Below are positions 30,622 to 37,302 of a DNA stretch of 41,012 nucleotides, in pieces; the first letter of the stretch is position 1; each line of letters begins with the position of its first letter. The notes under the pieces are model-generated. The model saw only the letters and a list, made by a program, of their open reading frames with translations, ran no database searches and was not told where the DNA came from. A program made the translations under genes and the position numbers. Source of the DNA: Bacillus sp. A301a_S52 (GTDB taxonomy: Bacteria; Bacillota; Bacilli; Bacillales; Salisediminibacteriaceae); contig JABXYP010000002.1 in NCBI GenBank assembly GCA_024701455.1, positions 1 to 41,012 of the forward strand, written 5' to 3'.

Positions 30622-32604
30622 TTAAACCGCCTCCTTTTGCGTTACTTGCTCGATTCTTAGCTTCTTGTCTGACTCAGATACAATTAAACTAATCAACTGT
30701 GCATCCATATCAGGCAGCTTGGTCACTGATTCAGCGTTGTCTATAAAGATTGGCGCTTGAAATCCGTAGTGTTCTGAAAGTGTCTGAATGATGTCCAGTC
30801 CAACGATAATGCGATGACCAGTGTTGAGACCTTTACCGTATGGCACGCCTTCATAAAGCGTCTCGCACGTCTCTTTTAAACCGTCATTGATCTGGTTTTC
30901 AAAGAGCTTAAACCGTGCATATTTAAACTTGCTGTTGATCTTGTCCTCTAAAAGTGAAACTTTTTGACGTGTAAACTCTTCTGTGAGATAGAGCTTCTCT
31001 TCCAGTTCTTCATACTTCTTTGCTAGATTACGCTCTTGTTCTGAGAGTTCTTTTATTCGTTCTTCTGATTGTTTGTGTTGCGTAATTTTTGTTAAGTCCT
31101 GTTCAATTTCTCGCTTGCTTGCTTTGATCTTTGATAGCTCATTTTGAGCCTGCTCAATCTTCTTGTTAACAGATGTTTTAAGCTCTTCGATGTCCGTTTT
31201 AACTTGCTCAATTTCTGCTTGTTTTGCTTTGTATGTCTCGTTCTCTTCGATGCTTGTTGTGCTATTTTTTAAAGTGGCTATCTCGCTTTGCAACTCTTGC
31301 AACTGAGATTCATAGTGATTTAATTGATCTTTTTTAACTGGAATACTCTCAGCTAGTTCTTTACTCTCTGCTTGTAACTTTTCGACCTGCTGTTTAAGGT
31401 CTAACCCTTTTGTTTTAATGCTTTCTAGTTGTTTAGATTTATCAGCATTAAATGCAGCAAGTGCCTTCTCATGAGCTTCTTTTACCTGTTCTTCTGGCAA
31501 GTCTTGACCGCACGTTGGACAATTTTCATCATGCTTGTGCTCAAATTTCCGATCGTTTATTTCATGATATTTTTTGAGCAGTCGTTCTTTTTCAGCTGTC
31601 AATTCATCAACCTGTGACGCTTTGGACTTCATTTGACGCTCAACGGCCGTGATTTGAAATTCCATGTCATCTCTGAGACTTTTAACCTCATAAAACTCTT
31701 TTTCTTTGGCGGCAACCACTGACTGTGTTTCTGAGTTATGTTCATTTTTAATTGTGATAAGATCACTCTGCAACTGTGCGTGTTCTTTCTGTTTTTCCGT
31801 CACTTCTGAGCCGTTACGGATACGGGATATTTCATCTTCTTTTGCTAGTATTTTCTCCTCGTAACTTTTTAAGTTAGTATTTAATTGTGATTCGTTAAGA
31901 CCCGATACATCAGGCAGATTATGCTTACTCTCATCGATCCTAACCGGTATCATGTCCAACTGCTTGTTAATCTCTTTCTTTTGTTCAGCGACCATCTGCT
32001 TAACATCTTCAATAGACTTATTACTAAGTAGATCAGAGAGCTTTGAGAGTTTCTTATCAGAGGCAATCACATCCTGATCTGATATATCGCCACATACTTC
32101 TAACAGGACATTGCGGCGCCCTTTCATTAGCAACTGTTCATTGAAGTAATCCGGATTCGTCAGGAGTTTAAAAGCATCTTCGTCAATAATACTTTTTACC
32201 TTTTCATCAAATTCTTTTTTAGTTCCAATAGGAACATCATCAATGTGATATTTAGTGTTGTGACCAGTAAACTCTTTGTGAGCTGACCCCCGCTTTTTCG
32301 TCCACTTCTCTTTAAGTGTTTTCTTGAGCGTTAGAGACTGATCATCTACAAGAAAGACTCCGGAAACTTCGTGATCTAGTCCGTGAATTTCTTTTCCTGC
32401 CTCATCTAAGGTCTTAACAGCAAAGTCTTTTTTGTTGTGGCTATCTTTATCAAACAAGAGCCATGTCATGGCATCAAACAAGGTGCTCTTACCTGTGGCA
32501 TTATCGCCGCGCACTCGGATGTCTTCTCCATCCGCTTTTAAAGTAAATGACTTAACGCCTTTAAAATTTTTAAGCTCTAAGGATATGAGTTTTAAGGTTT
32601 TCAT
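30622..32604 (-). CDS. SbcC/Rad50-like AAA ATPase with zinc hook
   Basis: 660 residues. Walker A at G33-DNATGKST-41, long coiled coils (~195-350 and ~370-555) flanking the zinc hook C362-P-T-C365, and a C-terminal ABC lobe. That lobe appears shortened: the HRIIVGLDIIQTLSEHYGFQ and FIDNAESVTKLPD segments give a Walker B-like part. In Firmicutes phages this gene precedes recT. It would be the SMC-like partner of a nuclease, here perhaps the MBL protein, as no SbcD is encoded. ATG 32604 overlaps the upstream stop (ATGA). Confidence 0.9.
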   Translation of the reverse strand: MKTLKLISLELKNFKGVKSFTLKADGEDIRVRGDNATGKSTLFDAMTWLLFDKDSHNKKDFAVKTLDEAGKEIHGLDHEVSGVFLVDDQSLTLKKTLKEKWTKKRGSAHKEFTGHNTKYHIDDVPIGTKKEFDEKVKSIIDEDAFKLLTNPDYFNEQLLMKGRRNVLLEVCGDISDQDVIASDKKLSKLSDLLSNKSIEDVKQMVAEQKKEINKQLDMIPVRIDESKHNLPDVSGLNESQLNTNLKSYEEKILAKEDEISRIRNGSEVTEKQKEHAQLQSDLITIKNEHNSETQSVVAAKEKEFYEVKSLRDDMEFQITAVERQMKSKASQVDELTAEKERLLKKYHEINDRKFEHKHDENCPTCGQDLPEEQVKEAHEKALAAFNADKSKQLESIKTKGLDLKQQVEKLQAESKELAESIPVKKDQLNHYESQLQELQSEIATLKNSTTSIEENETYKAKQAEIEQVKTDIEELKTSVNKKIEQAQNELSKIKASKREIEQDLTKITQHKQSEERIKELSEQERNLAKKYEELEEKLYLTEEFTRQKVSLLEDKINSKFKYARFKLFENQINDGLKETCETLYEGVPYGKGLNTGHRIIVGLDIIQTLSEHYGFQAPIFIDNAESVTKLPDMDAQLISLIVSESDKKLRIEQVTQKEAV

Positions 32605-32786
32605 TTATTTTTTCCCTCCTCTGAAACGATCGTTTTTATGTTCTCAGAGAGCATTTTTTGAGATATTAGCGATTTTTCTTTTCTTGCATGATTACGGTAA
32701 TTCATCATGGCTTCACCGGCTGTCTTTGCTTCAATCTCCGTTTCGACAGTAGTTTCTTTTCGTTCGATAATTTTAAAGATACTCAT
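32601..32786 (-). CDS. Hypothetical protein, 61 aa
   Basis: Sequence SIFKIIERKETTVETEIEAK, then AMMNYRNHARKEKSLIS, a short strand-helix protein. ATG 32786 follows GGAGGG by a rather long spacer of about 11 bases. Its end overlaps the ATPase ATG. First gene of the recombination block, directly downstream of the intergenic region that carries a plus-strand promoter. Function unknown. Confidence 0.65.
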   Translation of the reverse strand: MSIFKIIERKETTVETEIEAKTAGEAMMNYRNHARKEKSLISQKMLSENIKTIVSEEGKNK

Positions 32787-32803
32787 AGATAGTTAACCCT
32801 CCG

Positions 32804-32832
32804 TTGTAAAATTTGCGAAAATCGCATATAAT
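32804..32832 (+). promoter_or_regulatory. Strong predicted sigma-A promoter pointing against the early operon
   Basis: TTGTAA (32804-32809), exactly 17 bases, then TATAAT (32827-32832). The expected start is near 32839. It is directed to the plus strand although all genes here are on the minus strand. A terminator follows at 32857-32890, so the RNA would be about 50 bases. Confidence 0.65.
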
Positions 32833-32856
32833 ATAGATACATGTATTTCTTAATTG

Positions 32857-32890
32857 TCCGATCAGATGGCGGTCTGGTCGGATTTTTCTT
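32857..32890 (+). terminator. Plus-strand terminator ending the short transcript
   Basis: TCCGATCAGA (32857-32866) pairs with TCTGGTCGGA (32873-32882; one G-U) around TGGCGG, followed by TTTTTCTT. There is no T run on the minus strand. The stem contains the stop codon of the minus-strand 66-aa gene. Confidence 0.8.
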
Positions 32891-33062
32891 TATCCTCCGC
32901 ACGCTCTTTTTCTTCTTCGTTAATTGCTTCTTGTTCTGATTCATAAACAGCCGCTTCTTCAATCTCTAACATTTCATCTATCGCGTCATTAAGCTTTGTT
33001 TCCATTTGTTCCATCTGTTTTCTAAGTGCTTGTATACGGCAAAGCTTTTCATATTTGGTCAC
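32862..33062 (-). CDS. Small coiled-coil protein, 66 aa
   Basis: GTG start at 33062 with GGGAGG eight bases upstream; the longer frame to 33266 covers two other well-supported genes and is not used. Sequence TKYEKLCRIQALRKQMEQME, then a long helix rich in Glu (LEIEEAAVYESEQEAINEEE) and a polar end. A dimeric coiled coil is likely. Stop lies in the hairpin at 32857-32882. No family recognised. Confidence 0.65.
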   Translation of the reverse strand: MTKYEKLCRIQALRKQMEQMETKLNDAIDEMLEIEEAAVYESEQEAINEEEKERAEDKEKSDQTAI

Positions 33063-33067
33063 TGTCG

Positions 33068-33169
33068 TTACCTCCCTAACGGTGCAAATTGTAGATAATA
33101 GATAGCTTGCAAGAGACACACAAGCGTCAATACAATGTATCCTGCTAATTCTTTGCGCGAATATCTCAT
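33068..33169 (-). CDS. Small single-pass membrane protein, 33 aa
   Basis: ATG 33169 overlaps the stop of the upstream gene (ATGA); stop at 33068 overlaps the ribosome site region of the next. Sequence RYSRKELAGYIVLTLVCLLQ, then AIYYLQFAPLGR: a basic N-terminus followed by one hydrophobic helix of about 19 residues. Such tiny early phage membrane peptides are typical but rarely studied. Good coupling gives moderate confidence. Confidence 0.6.
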   Translation of the reverse strand: MRYSRKELAGYIVLTLVCLLQAIYYLQFAPLGR

Positions 33170-33354
33170 ACTCTCTCGAAGCCCAACGGAACCAACTCAC
33201 TTGCAACAAAAGACTGATCATGCTTTTTGGCTGATTCGATAAACGTTTGAATCGCTTTTTCTCCAATTTCCTTGTTGTTGAGTTCTTTTTGACTTGAGAT
33301 ATAAACCGGAATACTCTCTCCTTTTGCCTCTACATAACAGCGATAATGATGCAT
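33166..33354 (-). CDS. Hypothetical protein, 62 aa
   Basis: Sequence HHYRCYVEAKGESIPVYISS, then KEIGEKAIQTFIESAKKHDQ, and ASELVPLGFERV: a strand-helix-strand protein like small phage DUFs that start with a beta hairpin. ATG 33354 with AGGAGATAAC upstream. Second gene after the HTH regulator at 33366. No function known. Confidence 0.65.
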   Translation of the reverse strand: MHHYRCYVEAKGESIPVYISSQKELNNKEIGEKAIQTFIESAKKHDQSFVASELVPLGFERV

Positions 33355-33365
33355 GTTATCTCCTC

Positions 33366-33635
33366 CTAAAATAGTTTGATAAACGTGACATACTGACCGA
33401 TAAGCTCTAGCATTTGTGTTACTTGTCCGGGATCGATCTGCAACATGGCTGCGATGAGTAAATCTTGAGCATTAGTATGTTTCATCCAATTGATAAACGT
33501 TGATATCTTAGCTTCTTTTACATTGTGTTCAAATTTAGAAATACAGCTTTTAGTTAAGTGAAGTTTATCTGCTAATTCATCCTGTGTTAGTCCTTCACGT
33601 TTCCGAGCTGTTTTCAATACAGCTCCCCAATCCAA
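33366..33635 (-). CDS. XRE-family HTH regulator with its own operators
   Basis: 89 residues with a canonical HTH_3 domain (VLKTARKREGLTQDELADKL, then LTKSCISKFEHNVKEAKISTF). The start is TTG 33635 with GGGGGTGA five bases upstream; the longer frame to 33692 runs through two palindromes that should be operators, so it is unlikely to be coding. The C-terminal half (IDPGQVTQMLELIGQYV) is probably a dimerisation helix. It likely represses its own promoter. A second switch inside the early operon is thus possible. Confidence 0.75.
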   Translation of the reverse strand: MDWGAVLKTARKREGLTQDELADKLHLTKSCISKFEHNVKEAKISTFINWMKHTNAQDLLIAAMLQIDPGQVTQMLELIGQYVTFIKLF

Positions 33636-33656
33636 CTGCTTCACCCCCTTTTCAAG

Positions 33657-33688
33657 TTTCCAATTTGGAAACCTTTCCAACTCGGAAA
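33657..33688. promoter_or_regulatory. Two tandem operator palindromes
   Basis: TTTCCAATTTGGAAA (33657-33671, perfect) and TTTCCAACTCGGAAA (33674-33688, one mismatch per arm), repeating every 17 bp. They lie between a predicted promoter and the TTG start of the HTH gene, as expected for autoregulation. Confidence 0.8.
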
Positions 33689-33692
33689 CCAT

Positions 33693-33721
33693 TTACTAGA
33701 TTAATAGCTTTATAATGTAAA
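33693..33721 (-). promoter_or_regulatory. Predicted promoter of the HTH regulator
   Basis: On the minus strand TTTACA (33716-33721), 17-base spacer, TAGTAA (33693-33698). The -10 is poor. It would place the RNA start on the operator pair at 33657-33688. A TATAAT on the plus strand overlaps the -35, with no matching -35 of its own. Confidence 0.4.
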
Positions 33722-33784
33722 TAGATTGATTACCCCTCCTAGGTCATATCAATTGTCAGGAAGGCTTGTCCGACAAGGTAACTC

Positions 33785-33943
33785 TTACTGAGCTACCTTT
33801 CCTTTCTTTTGTTGTTCCTGTTGTTCTTTCTGTTCTTGCTCTGCTTTGGCTTTTCTGATTAGCGCTTTTGCTACAATCTTGTAGACTATTTCCTGCGCCT
33901 CTTTGGAAAACTGGTTAATGTGTGGTGATCTTGGTTGTGTCAT
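33785..33943 (-). CDS. Small Gln/Lys-rich helical protein, 52 aa
   Basis: ATG 33943 with GGGAGGGAG four bases upstream. Sequence TQPRSPHINQFSKEAQEIVY, then KIVAKALIRKAKAEQEQKEQ and a Q/K-rich end: one long amphipathic helix. It fills the gap between the antirepressor and the HTH operators, which otherwise would hold no gene. Downstream bases show AAGGTA/TACCTT and CTTGT/ACAAG pairs without a T run. Function unknown. Confidence 0.65.
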   Translation of the reverse strand: MTQPRSPHINQFSKEAQEIVYKIVAKALIRKAKAEQEQKEQQEQQKKGKVAQ

Positions 33944-34029
33944 AAAACTCCCTCCCTTAGTTGATGCTATGCTTGCTCTTGAGTGGGACTACCCTTGTTT
34001 TTTAAAACAATCTCTCTCGAGTGTTGAGG

Positions 34030-34800
34030 CTATTGTATGCAATAAACATCATCCTGCTTTTCTTTTGCCAAACGATTAATAATTTTGAGTTGACCTTTTG
34101 GAGTAACTTTTGAAGTTCTGGTTAGCTTTGAACCCTCAGGGGTTTGTATATTACGCTGTAAAATTTCAAAGTATCCAGCATCTATTGCTTTTTGAGTAGG
34201 TTGAGTGTCGCGCTTTTGAATGTATCCCCATTCTCTGAGCTTTCGATATAATCGATTTTGGCCAATGTTAATACCTTGTTTACAAGCAAGTTTGGCAACA
34301 TCTTTAACTAAGACAGAATCCTGAGAAGCTAAGCACGAATTAGCAAATACTACTTTTGGTTTTTGCATCTGAATGACTTTTTCAGCTTGCTGACGCTTTT
34401 CTTGTTCTTCTTTTAAATTGGTGGCAAGTTTGATGATCGTATCTGGATTGAGTAGGGTTTCTTCTATCTTTTCTGGTGTTAGATAGCCGCCATGTTTTCT
34501 AATAGATGGTATGACTTCAGATGTGATCCATTTTCTGAACCGTTTAGCTTCAGGTTTACGAGAATCTAAAATTACATCGTATAGTCCATCTTCATTAACA
34601 AATGTTGCTTGTTGAGTTCTTCCAAGCGAGTCTTGGATGGGGTGATTTGAAATCACGTCATCTTCCAAACGTCTTTTCACGCCTGCAACCTGACCGAGTT
34701 CTAAAATGTTGCATAAATCTTTAAGTAAGAATTCGTGACTATCTCCATTAGTAACAATCGTTAACTGTTGATTATCAAATATCTTTGTTAATTGATTCAT
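34030..34800 (-). CDS. Phage antirepressor (Bro-N / KilAC domains)
   Basis: 256 residues. The Bro-N domain (~5-105) contains FLLKDLCNILELGQVAGVKR, FVNEDGLYDVILDSRKPEA and FRKWITSEVIPSIRKHGGYL. A short coiled coil (~125-150) leads to a KilAC (ANT) domain with VAKLACKQGINIGQNRLYR and LREWGYI. Such proteins bind and disable the phage repressor and favour the lytic cycle. ATG 34800 follows AAAGGGAGATCAAA. Position two small genes after the Cro-like gene agrees with antirepressor loci of other Firmicutes phages. Confidence 0.92.
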   Translation of the reverse strand: MNQLTKIFDNQQLTIVTNGDSHEFLLKDLCNILELGQVAGVKRRLEDDVISNHPIQDSLGRTQQATFVNEDGLYDVILDSRKPEAKRFRKWITSEVIPSIRKHGGYLTPEKIEETLLNPDTIIKLATNLKEEQEKRQQAEKVIQMQKPKVVFANSCLASQDSVLVKDVAKLACKQGINIGQNRLYRKLREWGYIQKRDTQPTQKAIDAGYFEILQRNIQTPEGSKLTRTSKVTPKGQLKIINRLAKEKQDDVYCIQ

Positions 34801-34832
34801 TTTGATCTCCCTTTCTTTTATTGGAATTTTCC

Positions 34833-35108
34833 TTAGGGTCGCAATTCATCTCTTTCCAAACCAAGCGCATCGGCAACTTCTTTTTTTATAGATCTCGGTT
34901 TGTATTCAATGATTATTTCTGGTTTACTACCAGCTGATAAAATTAATTCAAATCCAACAATCCCATCACTGTGTTCTAAATTGTTACTACCTATACCAAA
35001 TCCAATACCATTGATAACAACAGAGCCTTTAGCGCAAATTTCTTGACCATTCATTTTAATTTGAAAGTCTTTGATTTTCTCTGCTGGAATTTTTTTCTTA
35101 GTATTCAT
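34833..35108 (-). CDS. Hypothetical protein, 91 aa
   Basis: Sequence NTKKKIPAEKIKDFQIKMNG, then a beta-rich middle (SVVINGIGFGIGSNN, FELILSAGSKPEIIIEY) and a helical end (IKKEVADALGLERDELRP). Together with the upstream 57-aa gene it has the look of a paired small beta protein; the short phrase E/D-L/F-x-I-K is shared but I cannot show homology. ATG 35108 overlaps the preceding stop (ATGA). Function unknown. Confidence 0.6.
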   Translation of the reverse strand: MNTKKKIPAEKIKDFQIKMNGQEICAKGSVVINGIGFGIGSNNLEHSDGIVGFELILSAGSKPEIIIEYKPRSIKKEVADALGLERDELRP

Positions 35109-35278
35109 AACACTTGTTTCCTTTCAATTTTGTTGTTTACGTGAATTTTCAAAACAAGTTCTGCATGCTTATCCGATGCAGAGTTAGTTATCTGATAGCT
35201 TGTGACACCTTTTAAATTAAACCCGTCTAAAAATAGATTGTTAGCCTTGATTTCTAAGTCATGACGATAAGATGACAT
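35105..35278 (-). CDS. Hypothetical protein, 57 aa
   Basis: ATG 35278 directly follows the stop of the upstream gene with AAAGGAG before it. Sequence SSYRHDLEIKANNLFLDGFN, then LKGVTSYQITNSASDKHAEL and strands ending VLKIHVNNKIER; an all-beta small protein. Ends overlapping the next gene by four bases. Not recognised. Confidence 0.7.
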   Translation of the reverse strand: MSSYRHDLEIKANNLFLDGFNLKGVTSYQITNSASDKHAELVLKIHVNNKIERKQVL

Positions 35279-35515
35279 TTAATAAACTCCTTTCAATTTG
35301 TCGATCTCATTATTAATTTCATGCAGCCACTCATAGTCTTCTGTTGAGTAGGCCAGATAGAAAAACATTTCTAGTAGACCGAGTTTCCTGTTGTAGATCT
35401 CCAAGAATTGTTCGCATTCTTTTAGATCCCGTCTCTCATCTCTCGTGAGAGTGCAGAACTTTTGTTTTTGCTTGAGCCATTGGTATCGTTCAAACACTGG
35501 TTGAGGGTTTGGCAT
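35279..35515 (-). CDS. Hypothetical protein, 78 aa
   Basis: The start is ATG 35515, overlapping the Cro-like gene stop (TAATG), with GAGAGGTG upstream; the frame to 35557 would lack a site. Sequence PNPQPVFERYQWLKQKQKFC, then TRDERRDLKECEQFLEIYNR, then LGLLEMFFYLAYSTEDYEWL: a three-helix protein with a possible hydrophobic patch. Second gene of the early operon. No family recognised. Confidence 0.65.
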   Translation of the reverse strand: MPNPQPVFERYQWLKQKQKFCTLTRDERRDLKECEQFLEIYNRKLGLLEMFFYLAYSTEDYEWLHEINNEIDKLKGVY

Positions 35516-35742
35516 TAGATCACCTCTCGTTTTATTATTTGTGTATTTTTTGCACAAATTTCATCAAAAAAAATTGTCCAATGTACACCTAATGCTTTCT
35601 CAATACCTTTTGCAGCCCTAACACTCGGTATCATCCCCAATTCGATTCTGGTGTAATACGAACGGTGAATACCAGCTAAACTTGCTACTTCTTCTTGTGT
35701 GAGGCCTTTCTTTTTTCTGATCTCTTTCAAAGATATAGTCAC
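35515..35742 (-). CDS. Cro-like XRE HTH regulator, first early gene
   Basis: 75 residues with an HTH_3 domain (EIRKKKGLTQEEVASLAGIH, then RSYYTRIELGMIPSVRAAKG). GTG start at 35742 with AAAGGAGG nine bases upstream; the frame to 35775 would begin inside an operator. It is divergent to the repressor gene and controlled by operators at 35760-35800. Expected role: block repressor transcription and tune early genes, like Cro. Confidence 0.85.
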   Translation of the reverse strand: MTISLKEIRKKKGLTQEEVASLAGIHRSYYTRIELGMIPSVRAAKGIEKALGVHWTIFFDEICAKNTQIIKREVI

Positions 35743-35759
35743 GGTGTTCAACCTCCTTT

Positions 35760-35800
35760 TGTGCATCTTATACACAAAGTATACAGTGCATATTATGCAC
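35760..35800. promoter_or_regulatory. Switch operators O1 and O2
   Basis: O1: TGTGCATCTTATACACA (35760-35776, one mismatch); O2: GTGCATATTATGCAC (35786-35800, perfect). The half-site is TGTGYAT. O2 sits exactly in the spacer of the early promoter, and O1 near its RNA start, so binding blocks early transcription. A third, more widely spaced pair TACACA/TGTGCA lies at 35825-35846 near the repressor promoter. Confidence 0.8.
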
Positions 35801-35806
35801 AGTCAA
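35778..35806 (-). promoter_or_regulatory. Early lytic promoter (PR-like)
   Basis: On the minus strand TTGACT (35801-35806), 17-base spacer, TATACT (35778-35783). One base off consensus at each box. It transcribes the Cro-like gene and the early operon. The operator O2 fills its spacer. Confidence 0.85.
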
Positions 35807-35849
35807 GTGTTTTTGTTCATTTTTTACACAAATATTTTTTTGTGCATTT

Positions 35850-35878
35850 TTTTCACTTATAATAGGGGTTGATATAAT
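35850..35878 (+). promoter_or_regulatory. Repressor promoter (PRM-like)
   Basis: TTTTCA (35850-35855), 17 bases, TATAAT (35873-35878), so RNA would start near 35885, 25 bases before the repressor ATG. Another TATAAT at 35858-35863 lacks a good -35. The weak -35 and the adjoining 35825-35846 operator suggest regulation by the repressor itself. Confidence 0.6.
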
Positions 35879-35908
35879 ATGACAATATTAGAAAAAGAGG
35901 TAACAATT

Positions 35909-36286
35909 ATGAATTACGGAGAGCGTCTTGCTGGTTTAAGAAAAAAAAATAATTTATCGCAAGAAGCACTATGCAAAAAGTTAGGTATAAATCGATCGAC
36001 ATATGCTAGGTACGAAGTGAATCGCACACAGCCGGATTTTGAAACACTTTTAAAAATCTCTAATTTTTATAAAGTCACTACTGATTATTTGTTAGGTCGT
36101 AGCGCTCACCCGGAGTTAACAGCGGAGGATGATGAGAAAAGTTTTGATTACTATAAAAGCAAAATTGCTAAAGAGTTCCCGGACATAGATCTGATGTTTA
36201 AAGACATGGAATCTTTAAGCGCTGAGGATATGAAGGAAGTTTATGAATATATAAAATTTAAGATGAATCAAAAAAAGGACGATTAA
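35909..36286 (+). CDS. CI/ImmR-like phage repressor
   Basis: 125 residues. HTH_3 domain at ~4-60 (LAGLRKKNNLSQEALCKKLG, INRSTYARYEVNRTQPDFET), then VTTDYLLGRS and a helical C-terminal part (LSAEDMKEVYEYIKFKM). No S24 peptidase domain, so RecA-driven self-cleavage is not expected; it fits ImmR-type repressors removed by an ImmA protease, and an ImmA-like gene lies two genes on. The start is ATG 35909 with GAGG eight bases upstream, not 35879. Maintains lysogeny by binding the TGTGYAT operators. Confidence 0.88.
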   Translation: MNYGERLAGLRKKNNLSQEALCKKLGINRSTYARYEVNRTQPDFETLLKISNFYKVTTDYLLGRSAHPELTAEDDEKSFDYYKSKIAKEFPDIDLMFKDMESLSAEDMKEVYEYIKFKMNQKKDD

Positions 36287-36303
36287 AAAGAGGGGAACGC
36301 AAG

Positions 36304-37215
36304 ATGAAAAAATTATTAGGAGCGCTTGTTCTTTTGTTATTAATAACAGGCTGTGGTGAAAAGGTAGACGACGAGGTTTTAGAAGCTATATCGCGTTCTC
36401 TTGAGAAACGATGGGAGTATACAGAAGATTTATCCGGAAACGAAAACATAACTGTTGAAATCCTCGAAAACGCTACACAAATTGAATTAGACGAGTTAGA
36501 AGAATACCATGTAGATGATTTTAAAGATACAGTTTTATATTCACGTTACACTAGTTATAAAAGTAGACTAGATCGGATGAAGATATCTTTAAAGAATGCA
36601 GATATTGATTCTACAACATTTCATGAAGAGTGGGCCAATCACATGGATGAAAGAGCTAAAATTCTCTACGATATAAATTCAAAACACCAGTTAAACATCT
36701 CGGAGGAAAATAAAGAAATCTTTCAGGAGGTTCTTGATTCTGCTAGTCATTTAGTAAAGGCTGACGAAATAAGAAAATCTTTGTCTGATAATGGTAAGTT
36801 ATCTGATATAGATGTTGAAATCGAGGAAAACTCTATATCTATTTCTTTCCCTACAGAAAGTGTATTGAGCGTTAATTCTTTCGTATCACATAAAACAGGA
36901 TTCCCTGACAAAGCTATGGAAATCTTACATGAGATTAAAGAATTAGATTATGATGATATTGTAATAACCACTAATAATCAGGATGCCGTTGCAATATCTT
37001 CATACTTCACTAAAAAATCTTTGGAAAACATAGATTTCAAAGAGTGGGAAGACTTAGATAGTGTAGATGCTTATAAATTTTACAATATGGCTGATGCATA
37101 CCATATACGCATAGGAATTTGGGATGAACTCGATACAGAAACTCAACAATTGATTGGCAACATGAATAAAGACAACTCTGATCCTTTCTGGAAAGAACAT
37201 GGATATACTCATTAA
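36304..37215 (+). CDS. Prophage lipoprotein, probable superinfection exclusion
   Basis: 303 residues with a lipoprotein signal peptide: KK, a hydrophobic core and lipobox L-I-T-G-C17. The rest is acidic and mostly helical (ISRSLEKRWEYTEDLSGNEN, DEERAKIL-like helices), exported and membrane-anchored. It lies between repressor and ImmA-like protease on the same strand, so it is expressed in the lysogen. This is the place of the Ltp-type exclusion lipoprotein of TP-J34 and of similar genes in other phages. Sequence homology to Ltp is not claimed. ATG 36304 has AGAGGGG upstream. Confidence 0.8.
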   Translation: MKKLLGALVLLLLITGCGEKVDDEVLEAISRSLEKRWEYTEDLSGNENITVEILENATQIELDELEEYHVDDFKDTVLYSRYTSYKSRLDRMKISLKNADIDSTTFHEEWANHMDERAKILYDINSKHQLNISEENKEIFQEVLDSASHLVKADEIRKSLSDNGKLSDIDVEIEENSISISFPTESVLSVNSFVSHKTGFPDKAMEILHEIKELDYDDIVITTNNQDAVAISSYFTKKSLENIDFKEWEDLDSVDAYKFYNMADAYHIRIGIWDELDTETQQLIGNMNKDNSDPFWKEHGYTH

Positions 37216-37229
37216 TAACGATTATTTAA

Positions 37230-37255
37230 GGTGTACATTAGTACACCAAATTTTT
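37230..37255 (+). terminator. Hairpin after the lipoprotein gene
   Basis: GGTGTAC (37230-37236) pairs perfectly with GTACACC (37241-37247) across ATTA, followed by AAATTTTT. A moderate terminator or attenuator, which would lower expression of the ImmA-like protease and integrase in the lysogen. Confidence 0.55.
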
Positions 37256-37302
37256 CAAACAAAATACGAACATACATTCTACTAACAAGAGGGGGTTATA
37301 GT

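Noticed and set aside
32862..33266. The 134-residue frame as a single gene
   Set aside because: The N-terminal half overlaps two genes with good start/stop coupling, and the GTG at 33062 has a strong ribosome site.
33366..33692. HTH gene starting at ATG 33692
   Set aside because: The first 19 codons are two operator palindromes; TTG 33635 has the ribosome site.
35909..36286. LexA-like self-cleaving repressor
   Set aside because: Only 125 residues with no S24 Ser-Lys domain; the nearby HEVGH protease explains removal instead.
37231..37302. ImmA-like protein starting at 37231
   Set aside because: The extension would begin in a perfect hairpin and has no ribosome site; TTG 37303 follows GAGGGGG.
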